Positions 45,301 to 57,624 of a stretch of 64,000 nt of DNA are shown piece by piece (position 1 is the stretch's first letter; the number at the start of each line of letters is the position of its first letter). The DNA is taken from NCBI RefSeq assembly GCF_954871325.1, contig NC_088779.1, positions 2,482,846 to 2,546,845 of the forward strand, written 5' to 3'. Under the pieces are notes generated by a model. That model saw only the letters and a list, made by a program, of their open reading frames with translations, was not told the DNA's origin and ran no database searches. The stretch comes from Gordionus sp. m RMFG-2023 (lineage: Eukaryota > Nematomorpha > Gordioida > Chordodea > Parachordodidae). Position numbers and translations under genes: made by a program.

Positions 45301-46945
45301 TTGTAGTGAATTACAATTCAAAATAATAATAATATGTTGTATTGAAACCCAATTTAAAATAAATATAATCTGTTGTAGGGAATTACTTGAAATAATAATA
45401 TTAATCTTTTTAAAACAGTAATTTTAATTTTCGTGTCAATCCAACAGTCAAAAATATAAATGTATTCAAAAGGTAAATTTTCGCCTCAGAACAGTAAAAA
45501 TACAAAGATTTAAATTATAATTTATCGCAACATGAACGTAATCCCCCTCTACATATAAAATTTTATCTAGTAAATATTTTTTTAAGTTTAATTATATATT
45601 TAATTATATTATATTTGTAAAGTTTTAATAGAATTGTAAGAAAGTTAAATTGTTCTTTCTAGCAAAATAATCTCTTTATATATAACCAAAAAAAAAATTT
45701 GAAACTGAATGATAAATCCTAATAATTCGCATTAAATAAATATACAAATTGCTTTAATATAATAAATTACCATGAACTAGAGGATATAAATTGTAATAAC
45801 CAAACCAAATAGCATGCGAATGTATATTCAATGATAACAACGCTTGGAATCAGAAATAAATAACCCCTATAATTTATGAAAGGATAAGGTGAGAAGTACA
45901 AAAATACTAGGAAGTTTAAAGGCAGTGCCCATTAAGACTAAGATAATGGTAAACAGACTTATATAGTCATACAATGAGAAGGCCTGAACTACATAGGAAA
46001 TAAGGTTGAAAGTTTGGAAGTGATAAGTAAACGTAAAAGAGGGCCAAAGCTTCAATGGGGCCATAAAGTTAGAGCCAATATTAAGAAGTATAAATTAGAT
46101 AAAAGAGATAGTATAAACAATATAAGGTGGAGAGAGATATTGAAGGAGCTTACCACTAGAAAAGGTGAAAGCTAAAAAGAAAAAAAAATAATTTATCCAT
46201 ATTTTAAATAACGTGAAATGATTGGCATAGCATGGTTACCCTAATATATACGCTTACAAGGGTCATTCAAAAAAAGTTTTTGATAAATCGATGTTTATCA
46301 ATAGGTCAGTTTTAGACGCTACTGCACATCCGCTAAACCCATAGATATTGATTTAACGCTTGGGACCTTGACGTAAGGTAAAAAAATAAATAAATATAGA
46401 TCCTAAAAAAATATATTAATAAATGCAAGTTTTATTATTTAGGCAAATTAATCGTTATATATATACCTTTCGCAGATATAGATAGGAATGATGATTATAT
46501 TTTTGAATAAAAGAAGAATGCCTAAGAATTGGGGCATGAATTTCTCAGTTAGGAAGGGTAGAGAATAGTTGTTTAGCATGCAATCTTAAATTTTTAGTTT
46601 TTTTTTTAAAACCAGGAATATATTATAATACTAAATAGGATGTTTAGTGTTAACCTTACTCTTTTATAACTTTGGGACAAAAACGTAAGGCTTCCCGTTT
46701 GCAAGGCCATTTCAAACTTAAAGCTTCCTCCCTCATAGCGCCATCTTCCTCGAGCAACAATAATCTCGGCGCGTTATCTTACGAGTTTTACATAACTAAC
46801 GAAGGCCACAGACCTTTTTTTTCCTGGAAGGTAAACCCATACTACCCGGCCACGCTACCAAATGTCGCGACAAATCGCTCATCGAGGCTTAGAAACGTAG
46901 CGGCGATAAATTCGTCCAATTTTTTTTGGTACTTATTGTAAAACC
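42340..46945 (+). pseudogene. MCRS1: Inverted partial duplicate of MCRS1 with introns (pseudogene)
   Basis: This plus-strand block repeats the minus-strand MCRS1 gene in order. Recognisable pieces: exon 2 at about 42342-42480 and 42985-43061, exon 3 at 43179-43329, the end of exon 4 at about 44288-44330, exon 7 at 46305-46377, exon 8 at 46690-46886. Intron sequence between them is also copied (for example 44360-44640 matches 30330-29800, and 44680-44960 matches 28190-27860). Introns mean it arose by DNA duplication, not reverse transcription. Exon 3 carries in-frame stops (after QQLN and AASY), exon 7 is 73 instead of 84 nt, exon 8 is 197 instead of 195 nt, and exons 5 and 6 are missing. It cannot encode MCRS1. 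Confidence 0.88.
45878..46187 (+). mobile_element. 5'-truncated RTE LINE inserted in the MCRS1 pseudogene
   Basis: A 3' fragment of the RTE LINE flanked by ATAATTTAT on both sides (45869-45877 and 46188-46196). The uninterrupted site is present in the parent MCRS1 intron near 27.44 kb (..ttataatttatccat..), so the insertion postdates the duplication. Confidence 0.92.
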
Positions 46946-47839
46946 CTTGAAAGATTCCATCTTATTTAGACCTGAGCTCAATCCATTATACCGATTTTAA
47001 AGGACGAATAAGGAAGGGTTCGAAAATTTTAAAATCTGATTTAACCGGAAATGTATTCTAGCATGTGTAGACATTAGGCGGGCTAGATAAACAAAATTTT
47101 TAGGATAGGCGGAGTGAATTTTATGGGCATGGGGGGGGGCGAACGATATAAATTTTAAAAACATTGGGCGGAAGGACGTTTTTGGGTTAAACCCCGCCTA
47201 ACTTCTAGTGACAACCTTTTGAGTCAACATGAGCCTGGCACGGTGCACATGAATATGGAATGATCATATCGCAATAAAGCTTGAGTCCGATGTAGAGTTA
47301 TTTACCTAATAAATTTCAGCCAAATTTCAGCCATAGACATTTTGGTATTTTTTTTTTAAAATTTATATGAAAAATCCATCATAAAAAAATTAGTATAAAT
47401 TAGAAAGTATTTCTAAAGTTAATTGTCGCAAAATTGTTTGAAATTTAGAGTTTGGGTAACTCTATACATGCCGAAACGCAATTCCTGCAAAATCAGATTT
47501 TTAAAATCCAAAAAATCGCCATTAGTAAAGGATTTAAAATCAAAAGATTCAGACCATACGACATAAATTATAAAATAATTAATAATATTTATATTTTTTT
47601 TAAGACAGAAAAATAGGCCCATTTTTTAGAAAAGAATTATTTTCCCAATTCAAAATTCAATACCAAACCCCCTTCCTCCCTCATTACTTTTAATAATAAT
47701 TTTTTTCTTTCTTTCTTTCTTATTGCATAATTATTTTTTATCTGGCGCCAACTTCTTGTTTTTTTTTGTATAAATATTAGCAAAATGTTATTTAAAAAAT
47801 AATAAAATTTTCAAAAAAAATATAGCAATTATTTTTGTT

Positions 47840-48460
47840 TTTATAAATTTTTTAGATAATGAGTGATATGGAAGGTGCGATTAAGGTTTGGATTAGATTT
47901 GGTATCACAATTACAGTCAACACAATATTCAGAATCATCCCTTAACCATTCCCCTACATCGTTAGATATAAAGGAGAGTTTTGTTGAGATTCCCACCAAG
48001 ATGCATAAAAAAATGTATCCTTTGTTCAAAAAAGTACAGAGGTACAACTTCCAACAAGTAATATTTTATTCCTGTAAATTATAATTTTGCTAAATTTTAG
48101 ATAATTTGAAAAGACATTTAAGGTCACATCCTTATTTAATATCAGAAACATCTACTGTCTCCAACCCCTTGATGTGATGCCGGCAAATAACGAAACCCTT
48201 AATTCATGAAAATTTAAAATTAAATCATCTGATATATACATATCTTATCTTAATTCTGAACAAATATTTCCTTTAGAACAATAGAACAACGACAGTTTCA
48301 AGGAAATGATACATTATTGTAATTAAAGGCTTGAAAATATGGACTATAGACCGATGAAAAAAAACAACTATACATGCATATGAAATCAGCTAAGTTGTTA
48401 AAATATACTTTTTAAATTGATCTAGATACAGATACTATTTTTAAAATGTAATGAATTTTA
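47840..48460 (+). mobile_element. hAT fragment with split BED finger
   Basis: SSLNHSPTSLDIKESFVEIP precedes a finger whose second half (NLKRHLRSHPYLISE) follows a short intron near 48055-48101. The downstream 48.39-48.47 kb stretch (TTGTTAAAATATAC, TCTAGATACAGATA) matches the MITE at 37.36 kb and may be its terminus. No transposase core remains. Confidence 0.5.
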
Positions 48461-49201
48461 ATAAAAAATTGAATTTTTACCATTAAAAAATTAAATTATA
48501 TTAATAAATTATCAATCACTACAGAATGCTGGTCAAGATCACGTTGAGAAATATATTCGATATTTAAAACGAGAGTTGTGATTATTAAAGGTTATTATTG
48601 TGAAGCAAATAGAGACTTGTATCGAATATTTACGGGCACGTGATATAATTCATTTATTCTAATATTAGATAAAAATATTTTTATTTATTATTCAGAAAAA
48701 ACATTTTTATTTATTATTCAGAAAAAACATTTTTTTATTTATGCTTAGCCCTAAAAGTTGTCTACAATGGTAATATAAAAAAACCCCATGAAAAAACCCC
48801 AGGAAAATTTCCATTCATAAAAAAGGAAAATCATTATTTTTTAAAATTCTTTTCTTGTCAATTTTTCTTAAATTTTTTTCTTAATTTATATTATTCTTCC
48901 CATTTTTGCTTAAGTCATTTTAAATCTTTATTTTTCTGATCTTTTCTCAATTTTTTTCTTCTCAAATTTCACTTAATTTTTATATAAATTTTATAAGTGA
49001 GAGCTTATGGTAGAATTGATATTGTTGTCAGAATTGAAAACGCTATAATTCCTGGGTTTTAGACAATTGAAAATCTAATAATTTGTATCATCTTTATATG
49101 GTATATAAAGACAAAAATTTTTTTTTTTTTGTATTTTAATTTGATAATTTACTAATATAATATTTAAGTCGTAAAAATTTATATTTTATTTTAAAAAAAA
49201 A

Positions 49202-49525
49202 TTAATCATATTTGTAGGTTTGTCTTATACCATCCATAAAAAATGCTTAACCAAGTTAAGATGGCGCTGCTCAAAATATTCATCTTTTAAATGCCGAACA
49301 ATACTTTCATCTACACTCGAAAATCAAAATCCGATAGTCGTAACAGTTCATAATCATCTGTCAAATTTTGAAATCCGACAGTCGAATCAGTTCATAATCA
49401 TCTATCAAATTTTGATGGACTAGTAGCAATGAAATCTGTTGCAAACATGAAGAAACGATGTGCAGACGCCCTAGCAAAACCTCTTCAAATACATTATAAT
49501 TTTGTCTGTTAGATGGCGTTTATTG
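49202..49525 (+). mobile_element. FLYWCH zinc-finger exon (MULE-type or host-derived)
   Basis: After acceptor tatttgtag, the frame reads YTIHKKCLTKLRWRCSKYSS then FKCRTIL...VHNHLSNF, which has the FLYWCH W-C-C-H-x-H pattern. A 44-bp tandem duplication (about 49330-49417) repeats the HNHLSNF codons and shifts the frame; the normal continuation AMKSVANMKKRCADALAKPL follows to a stop at 49512. Such fingers usually begin MULE transposases. Confidence 0.6.
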
Positions 49526-50024
49526 TTATAAATTTTAAATAGTTAAAAATTTCTACTTGAAATTAGTGTTTATTTTATATTATGGTGATATTTAAATATG
49601 CCCAAAAGCTTAATTTAAAAAATAAACCATTGAGAGGAGTTTTCTTTTGAAATTTAAGCCCTCGAAAAATTAAAATCTCTTATTGCGTTCGCAAACTTTC
49701 GAAAACAGATATTATTGATTGGCAGTATTATTAGTCGATATCAATTATTTCATGATATTTGATGTAGAAAGTGTTAAAATGCCTTCAAACACCGCGCTTT
49801 TAAAAATGAATTTCAAATGATACCGTTTAAATTTATGCGATTCATTCTTTCGTCGCGCCAAATATCATATTAAAAAATCGCTAATAAATTTGCGATTTTT
49901 AGTTTTTCTTTCAAATAATTATCGTCTAAAATTTAAACAGAAGACTGCGTACGTTTTTTTTCTTCAAAATTTCTTTTGAATCGCAAGCGTAAATGGCAAA
50001 CGCTCAATTTGTAAGCGGTACAAT

Positions 50025-50337
50025 ACTTTATCCGCAATCAATACATAACCGAACAAGAAACTTTATCCGCAATCAATACATAACCGAACAATAAACTTTA
50101 TCCGCAATCAATACATATCCGTATAAGAAACTTTATCCGCAATCAATACATAACCGAACAAGAAACTTTATCCGCAATCAATACATAACCGAACAATAAA
50201 CTTTATCCGCAATCAATACATATCCGCATAAGAAACTTTATCCGCAATCAATACATAACCGAAAGAAACTTTATCCGCAATCAATACATAACCGAACAAG
50301 AAACTTTATCTGCAATCAATACATAACCGAACAAGAA
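50025..50337 (+). repeat. 35-bp minisatellite, nine units
   Basis: The unit starts ACTTTATCCGCAATCAATAC and ends ACAAGAA/ACAATAA. Units 1-3 recur as 4-6 in the same variant order (agaa, ataa, atatccg), a three-unit higher-order pattern. Unit 7 is shortened. Confidence 0.93.
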
Positions 50338-50699
50338 CGGGAAAACTTAAATGACACATATTTTTGGTAATGTTGAAACTTTTTTTACTTAGAATTTATA
50401 TTTTTTTAAATAGTTTTATATTCCAAAAATGTTATCTTAAAAAATATTATAAAATATAATAAAATTTGACCATTCAGTTTATCAATAGAACCAACTCAGA
50501 ACTTAACTAGAACTAATAAAATGCTAAATAAGTATACATATCGCTACTTGCTAGAGCGCTTTATAGATTTTTTAAAAATAATTTTTAGGTAATTGCCAAG
50601 TGAAAAGTATTATAATAATTGATATTTGACCGTATAGCTGAGTTATATAAAAAATAAAATAATATTTTTAAAAAAAATATATATAAAACAAACCCATTT

Positions 50700-52330
50700 A
50701 ATATTAGTCAGACATAATGAACCATATATAAAAATACATTTGTAACAACCAATTTTGATAAATATTCTTTGTGGCAACTAAGATCTCCTTTTGGGTCAAG
50801 GGTGATTACTACAAACATTTTTCCTATTATTTTGATTAGAGCTTGAGGTTCAAATAAACCGATGGTATCTGTTAATACCGGAAGAAATAATAGATTGCTT
50901 CGGTGGCTATATTTATTTTTAGTGCTGTAAACATTTCTAAAAAAATTGAACGCGTTCACGTTCATGATAAAATTTGAAAAAAATTTAATCTAAAAAATAA
51001 ATGTCTTATATTTTTTAACACAATATATTATCCATGTTAAAAAAATAATATAGTTTAATTTTGATAATAAATTATAAATTTAAATATAATATAGCAAATA
51101 AAAAAATATTTTTTATCGGTAAAAAATTTTTCTTATTAATTTTTTAATAACAAATATTTTTCAAAATTTTCATCTGATAGATAGAACGCTTAGCAGCTAA
51201 TACGGCATTAACTAAAAACGCGCTCAAGGGTAGATGAGGGGATTTTAACGTGGGGAATTTATTCCAAACATTTATTGTTTTGTTATTTGCTTCAAAAAAT
51301 TGAGATAAGTTATCCACCTTCAATCCATTCTCTACTTCCTCGACAAAAAAAGGATATCTTGAAATTAACAGTTCTTGCATTATCATTTCTAGGGTTTTTA
51401 AAGCATTTTTTTAAAATAACGCTCTAAGTTTATTTTTAATAGGTTCGTTCTGTGAAAATTTTATCCATTGAAGCTTGAATACTGTATGTATAATTGCAGA
51501 AAAAACATACTGATCTTCATATATATGTTCAAATCTTTTTTTAAAAAATATATATATATATATAATTAATTGAGAGTGATAGAGTGCTGGGTTTAATACC
51601 TTTTATTAATCCCATTTAATACGGTGTCTATCAATAGTTGACCATATTTGAGGCCACTAATTTTTTAACTTTATAATAACTATCGTTATTATTGGAGTCA
51701 AATAATCCCAAATGCATTTTTTCTTAAAATTTAATGATCTTACTTAGTTAAATTATACAAAATAAAATAATTAATATTGCAATCAAATGTCGTATTAAAT
51801 TGGAACCTGAAGATTTTGACACTGGTATAATACTTTTTGGGCACATTTTACACTTTGGTAAACATTGAATTAGTTCCTTCAATATAGGATGTTACTGTAA
51901 AACAATTATCATATTTGGCCATGGTGATGTTGATTCATCTGATTTTGGATTTTCAGAATAAGCATGGATATTATTAAATAATAATATCCATGCTTATGCT
52001 AATCTATTAAATTCAAATATAAACAACAATATTCAAATTAATAAACTATATGGCCTGTTATTGAAATGTGAAAAGGAACAATCGATTAAAAAAATATTAC
52101 TTTCGGATTGATATTAAATTTTTCAACTAAATAAAAATAAAAGGTATTTTTAAAATTGAAAGAACGTTAAATTCGAACGCGTTCGTCATAAATGAGGAAG
52201 GCGTTCGCGTTCAAAGTTCGTCAAAAATAAAAAGAACGCCGTTCATCATTTTTTTCAAAAAAAATGAACTTCGTTCACGAAAGCGTTTATTTTGAACGCG
52301 TTCGTTTACAACACAATTTATTTTTCTAGA
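50700..52330 (-). mobile_element. hAT-like remnant with GAACGCGTTCG subterminal motifs
   Basis: Minus-strand pieces resemble hAT: FEHIYEDQYVFSAIIHTVFK then LQWIKF (about 51.5 kb), a C-terminal-like frame 51386-51144 (INVWNKFPTLKSPHLPLSAF) and 50965-50708. GAACGCGTTC motifs recur at about 50.95 kb and 52.17-52.31 kb. Assignment to hAT is tentative. Confidence 0.45.
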
Positions 52331-53624
52331 TTTTGATTTTCTGCTCTAATGATGGAGTTGTTGGAAATACATTGGCAAAAATATCTAAGCTAGCATAATG
52401 CTAAACGAGTTATACCTTGGTTCCAAGGATTATGACCATCCCATCTTTGTTTTTTCTTAAAATACGTCATTTGCTATTTGACTGTTTTGCCCGTACTACA
52501 TAGCCCGCTATGTCAATAAATTGACCCAAGGACATGACCCTAAAGCTTTATTATATTATAATATTTAACATAAGTTAATAGATAGAAGATATTCAACTCA
52601 TGATTCATTCATTTTAATACAATGTTTTAGGAGGAAAAAAAATGATTTTCTCATAATTTTCATATATTATAAATGACCAAGGCAGAAATGCTTGGACATC
52701 TATTTGTCAAATCTCGTTACTTACATAATATTCTTTTTGCTAAAATCCGAATCAGTCCGTTTTGATCGACATAAATTAGGCTTTTTAGGCAACACCAGAT
52801 TAAGCTTCTATTACATCAATTTATTTCAAACTCAAAAGCCTAAAATATATGGTTCTTCATTTCTTTCATCAAGTTCTCATATGTTTTTCAAATAATATTT
52901 TAGTATTGGGCATTTATAAATTTATGGGATAGACTTATTGATAACAAATATAACGTGGTTTATAAATATACATTACAAAAAATAAAAATACCTCCTGAAA
53001 TTTAAAAAATATATATTCTAAAATGTTCAATATTGCCTGAAATATGTGTCATTTAAGTTTTTCCGTTCTTGTTCGGTAATGTATTGGTATCGGATAAAGT
53101 ATCGTACCGCTTACAAATATAGCGTTTGTCAATTAAGCTGCGATTCAAAAGAAATTTTGAAAAAAAACGTACGCAGTCTTCTTTAAATTAAGACGATATT
53201 ATTTGATATATAAAAAAATAAATGGCAAATTTATTAGTGATTTTTTAATATGATATTTAGCGCAACGATAGAATCGCATCAATTTAAACGGTATTATTTG
53301 AAATTCATTTTTAAATTATTTAGAGCGGAGTCAAAATCTGTAATTTGAGGCACTTTAGCACTTTTTACAATAAATATTATGAAATAATATATATCGACCA
53401 ATAAATACTGCCATTAATACCTGTTTTTAAAGTTTGCGAAGGCGATGATTTAAATTTATTGAGGGGCTAAATTTCAAAGAAAACTCTCATTAGTTTTTTT
53501 TAACTTAAGCCTTCCACATATTTAAATATGACCATAATATAAAATAAACACTAATTTTAAAGCATATTTAAAATTTTTAACAATAAACGCCAACTATAGG
53601 ACAAAATATTATTGTATTTCTATA

Positions 53625-54850
53625 AGAATATATAACTTTTGAGGTGTATAAATAATAAATTGTTTATATTTTTCTGGATAATAAATAATTTTAAAAATAT
53701 TATTTTCCTAATTATTCTGTTTCTTACAACTCTATATGTTTTTTTTTCTCACACTTTAATATAGTTAAGTTCTCACTCTTTAATTAAGTTTTAATTCTCA
53801 CACTTTAATTAAATTAAAATATATTTAAAATTTTTAAAATAAAATTTTAGTCTGTTGTCTTGTTTACAATAGTAATTATTATTCAATAAAATTTTTGGGA
53901 ATTTCTTAAAATAATAAATATAAAATTTGGTATTTATATAATAATAAAAATGATATATCATATTTTATATAATTAAGTGTTGAAATATACACATGAATTT
54001 CATATAACACCTACACTTATCTCAAAAAATCATTTAAATGCTTTAAAGACTTTCATAAATATTCTTTTAAACAAAGACCTCCTAACATAGATTTGAATCA
54101 AATATGGGGTCAACCTGATTGTGCCACAAAAACTCTGTAGTGGTATCCATCCCATTGCAATTGGCTATTTAGAGGATTATTAGCAAAAATAATTGCTATG
54201 GGTCAAAATCCAGAGTCTTAATTTATTAGGTATACATAGCAATTAGGATTGAGTGTTAAGGGAGAAGTCAAAATAACATGCCATTCGTATTATATTCAGA
54301 AACCATAACCTAGCATTAACAAATTTCGAGAACATTTTATTAATTGTTTTATTCATAAATTCCTAGAGACATACAGGGTAAATGTGTTAGAAATGGTAGC
54401 TAAATTGAATGAATGTTGAGTTTGGTATGGTGATTACCATTATACCAATTAGGCTATGATCATTTTTATTCGACAAAAAAGGAACACTATTGGCTTAATT
54501 TGATTGACGTTTTTTGAGGATTAAAGATAGACATTAACATATTAAATAAATATCATGTATAAAGGGTTATAAAAGAGAAACAAGCGCATAGCAAAAATGT
54601 GACGTTCAATAATGAATATAACTTTTATTATTTTCTTTGTTTAGATTTATTTTAGTTGTTTTGATATTGTCATATTTGAATTAAATTGTCTATCAAATAA
54701 AACATTTATATATCACAGTCTATTCTCACATATATCATCATACCACATGAAATAGACTATTTAATTTTTTGTTTATTATCTTGGCCTATTTTGGGCACAG
54801 TGCCATTTTATTATTTTTTTTATAACATCTTAAAAAATTTGTTGTTGTAT
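53625..54850. other. Unexplained, possible old transposon remains at 54.05-54.45 kb
   Basis: 54060-54420 has locally higher complexity and broken frames (for example NQIWGQPDCATKTLW), resembling a dead coding region. No family could be assigned. Confidence 0.35.
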
Positions 54851-54852
54851 TA

Positions 54853-55187
54853 CCAATAACATATAATAACACCTAGACTGACGATGAATTCATTAAAAGT
54901 TACATCAATGAAAACAGCTGGGGACGCCATTTTGATTGCCCATATCATTATTAAAAATTTTAAACAAGTGGTCAATTTATTCCTATATCTGATGCATTTT
55001 TAAAGAATTGCCTGATCAACGAGATAATAAGGAAACAAGTTATCAATTTTATAGTAGTTTTTATCATGAGAATAATCACTATATGGGTTACCAAAATGGC
55101 GGGTCCAGCTGATTTGTAATCAACGACGCTTTCAAATGCATTATTATCATGAATCGTCAGTCTAGATATTATTTATATGTCATTTAG
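54853..55187. mobile_element. TIR element, same family as 4604-4988
   Basis: ACCTAGACTGACGATGAATT at the left and ATCGTCAGTCTAGATATTAT at the right. The interior matches the 4.6-kb copy over its length (ACAAGTGG.., TGATGCATTTTTAAAGAATT). This copy lacks the GAAA array, so the array arose after the copies separated. Confidence 0.78.
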
Positions 55188-55649
55188 GGTATACCTAATA
55201 AAATAAATAAGAAATTTACTCAAAATTTATCTAATTTTATATTTAAATATATAATATCTTTTAATCTTATTATCAGGCCAAAATTATATCCTGACAACTA
55301 AATGTTCATCATATCCAATAAAATGTATTAAATCATATTTTCAATTATTATAATAGATATATAAATATATATAAAAATTTGTTTGCTGATTTAGCAAATC
55401 CACTATATAAAATCGTCAACGAATATCAAAAAAGAGTAAGAACGTGTTAAATTAAGAACTTCAGTTTTAAATTAAGAATATCGTATAATAAATTACTTGA
55501 ATCAAATATTTATGGTCAGATATAATTCAATTAATCTAATATTAGGCAAGCCTAATTTTATTATATTTATTATTCAGAAAAATAATTTATTATTTATACT
55601 TAGCCCTTAAAAGTTATTTACGATTTTAAAAATTCATTAAATTTTTGTC

Positions 55650-56110
55650 CGATAGTTGGCGTCTATTGTTAAAAATTTAATTTATGCTTTAAATAAAATT
55701 TTTACTTGAAATTAGCGTTTATTTTATATTATGGTCATATTTAAATATGTTGAAAGCTTTATTTAAAAAAAACCAGTGAGATTTTTCTTTGAAATATCTC
55801 ACTGCAATAAATTAAAATCTTGTATTGCGTTTGCAATCTTTTAAAAAACAGATGTTATTGGCAGTATTATTGATCGATATCTATTATTTTATAATATTTA
55901 ATGTAAAAAGTTTAATAGTGTGTTCAAATGCTTTCTTTCAAATAATATCGTCTAAATTTAAACAGATCTGCATATGTTTTTTCGAAATTTCTTTTAAAGC
56001 ACAGCATAAATGGCAAACGCTATATTTGTAAGCGGTAAAATACTTTATACGCAAACAATATATAACCTAACAACGAAGGGAAAAACTTAAATAAAACATA
56101 TTTCTGGCAA
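55650..56110 (+). repeat. Third copy of the inverted-repeat arm
   Basis: Contains GATAGTTGGCGTCTATTGTT, CATATGTTTTTTCGAAATTT and AATGGCAAACGCTATATTTG in the order of the 49.5-kb arm, with a single unit of what is a 35-bp minisatellite there. Confidence 0.65.
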
Positions 56111-56283
56111 TATTTAAACCTTTTTTTTAGAATATATATTTATTTTAAAATAGTTTTATATTATAAAATGGTTATCCTCAAAAATATTATAAAATATAAT
56201 AAACCATTCAAATTATCAACGGACGCAACTTAAAACAGAACTAGACCTGATAATATGCTTACAAGTATACATATTGCTACTTG

Positions 56284-56506
56284 TAGTATTGTTAAACCGC
56301 TCATTTTGAGCCGATTTTTAAAAACGGCTAACTCAATATTTTATTAGGAAAAATATTACGCAGGCCTTAAGATTTTGTTCATAGGTAACACAAGGGTTTG
56401 AACATCTATTAACAAAATCTCGAGACTTAGACAATATTTTTCTGGCTAAAATATTGAGATAGCCGTTTTTAAAAATAGACTCAAATCGAGTCGTTTAACA
56501 ACACTA
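56284..56506. mobile_element. Palindromic ~220-bp MITE (TTGTTAAACGGCT family)
   Basis: Both ends carry long inverted repeats: TAGTATTGTTAAACCGCTCA .. AAAAACGGCTAACTCAATAT at the left and the reverse complement at the right. It is the best-preserved of about twelve copies in the window. Confidence 0.82.
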
Positions 56507-56568
56507 GTTGAAAAAATAACACACACATTGACGCTAAAAAAATAAATATATATATAAATTTCTTTTAC

Positions 56569-56637
56569 CTTTGAGTTTTGGTGAATCATAATTATGTGGG
56601 ATAAGTATCCTGAATTTGCGTGCACCAACCTCCAATT
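56569..56637 (-). CDS. Possible exon of a third host gene
   Basis: A 69-nt stretch between acceptor gaattaatag and donor CTCAAAG|gtaaaa encodes LEVGARKFRILIPHNYDS then PKLK. It is entered and left in phase 1, so it joins the 59.1-kb exon and could also run into the phase-1 MCRS1 exon at 37805. Family not recognised. Confidence 0.35.
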
Positions 56638-57339
56638 CTATTAATTCTTACTAACTTCTTAACTTAATTTTTAAATACAATAAAAGAAGGCTTCTACCTA
56701 CTACAAAGAAATATCTGTTGTAATATTCGATTACAAAAGGATCTATTATGCAAATTGTCATAATATTAAAAAAGATAATGTTTTATTAAAATTTTACTAT
56801 ATTATTTAAGTTTTAGACTATGCAAATGAGACGAAAACGCGTGATAATTGTATATTTTTCATACTTTAAGAGTTTTACGATTGGAGTTATTCACTTTTTT
56901 TTATTTTTCGCTTATAATTTTCTTAATTTTTACTTTTATTTTTTCTGCTATTTTTAGGTTCTAAATCTCCCAAATATTACAATATCCGAAATTTATCGAT
57001 CCAACTGTATATCTATACAAGAGTTATTAATTCTCGCAGACCAAACCTAAATATATTATTTATTTTTTTTTAATCTCTCATCTTTTAATTATATATTTTT
57101 ATATAGAATATATATAGGCATAGCCAGGATTTTCCTAGGTGGGTTTGGGTTACCTTAGTCTATATATATAGTCATAAAATATTTTTACAAGATAGGAAGT
57201 TATTTTTAATAAATAAAATAGGCCTGGAACAAATATGAAATATATCTTTATTAGTTTATATATGATATAATAAATTACTTGTATATATATTAATGTAAAA
57301 TCATGGTAATAATTTATTCCAAACAAGAATAAGAAATTT

Positions 57340-57620
57340 AATTATAAAAAGTAAGTAGACATATAGTTGATATTCCTATTATATATAATTGGTTACAAAA
57401 TACTAGGTGAAATTCCACTTTTACAGACATATTTGACATTTAGAGAATACATTACACTTAATATTTTAACAAATTTTACTAATCAATGCTCTTGATAATA
57501 AATATAACAACAATTTGCATTCAATTATTTAACGCTATCTATTAAAATAAAAAATGATATTAAAAATTAATCTTTATATTATTCATCCCACAATGTATTT
57601 AAAAAATATTTTCTAATGTC
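57340..57620 (+). repeat. Repeat also present at 62.94-63.18 kb
   Basis: CACTTTTACAGACATATTTG and ATTTGCATTCAATTATTTAA match, with moderate divergence, 63015-63130 (CACTTTTACAGGCGTATTTG). The two copies are direct and lie either side of the full-length LINE region. Confidence 0.65.
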
Positions 57621-57624
57621 CTTA

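Larger units (their letters stand above)
49545..53620. repeat. Large inverted-repeat structure, arms ~0.5-0.8 kb
   Basis: The left arm (about 49545-50345) and the right arm (about 53620-53040, inverted) share ATGGCGTTTATTGTTA-like, CAGAAGACTGCGTACGTTTT and AATGGCAAACGCTCAATTTG. The region between holds the hAT-like remnant. A third, direct copy of the arm lies at 55650-56110. The arms may be ends of one large element or two insertions. Confidence 0.6.

Noticed and set aside
46672-46941. A second functional FHA-domain gene
   Set aside because: It is the decayed copy of MCRS1 exon 8: the frame is lost in the EGKPIL region and neighbouring exons are damaged or absent.
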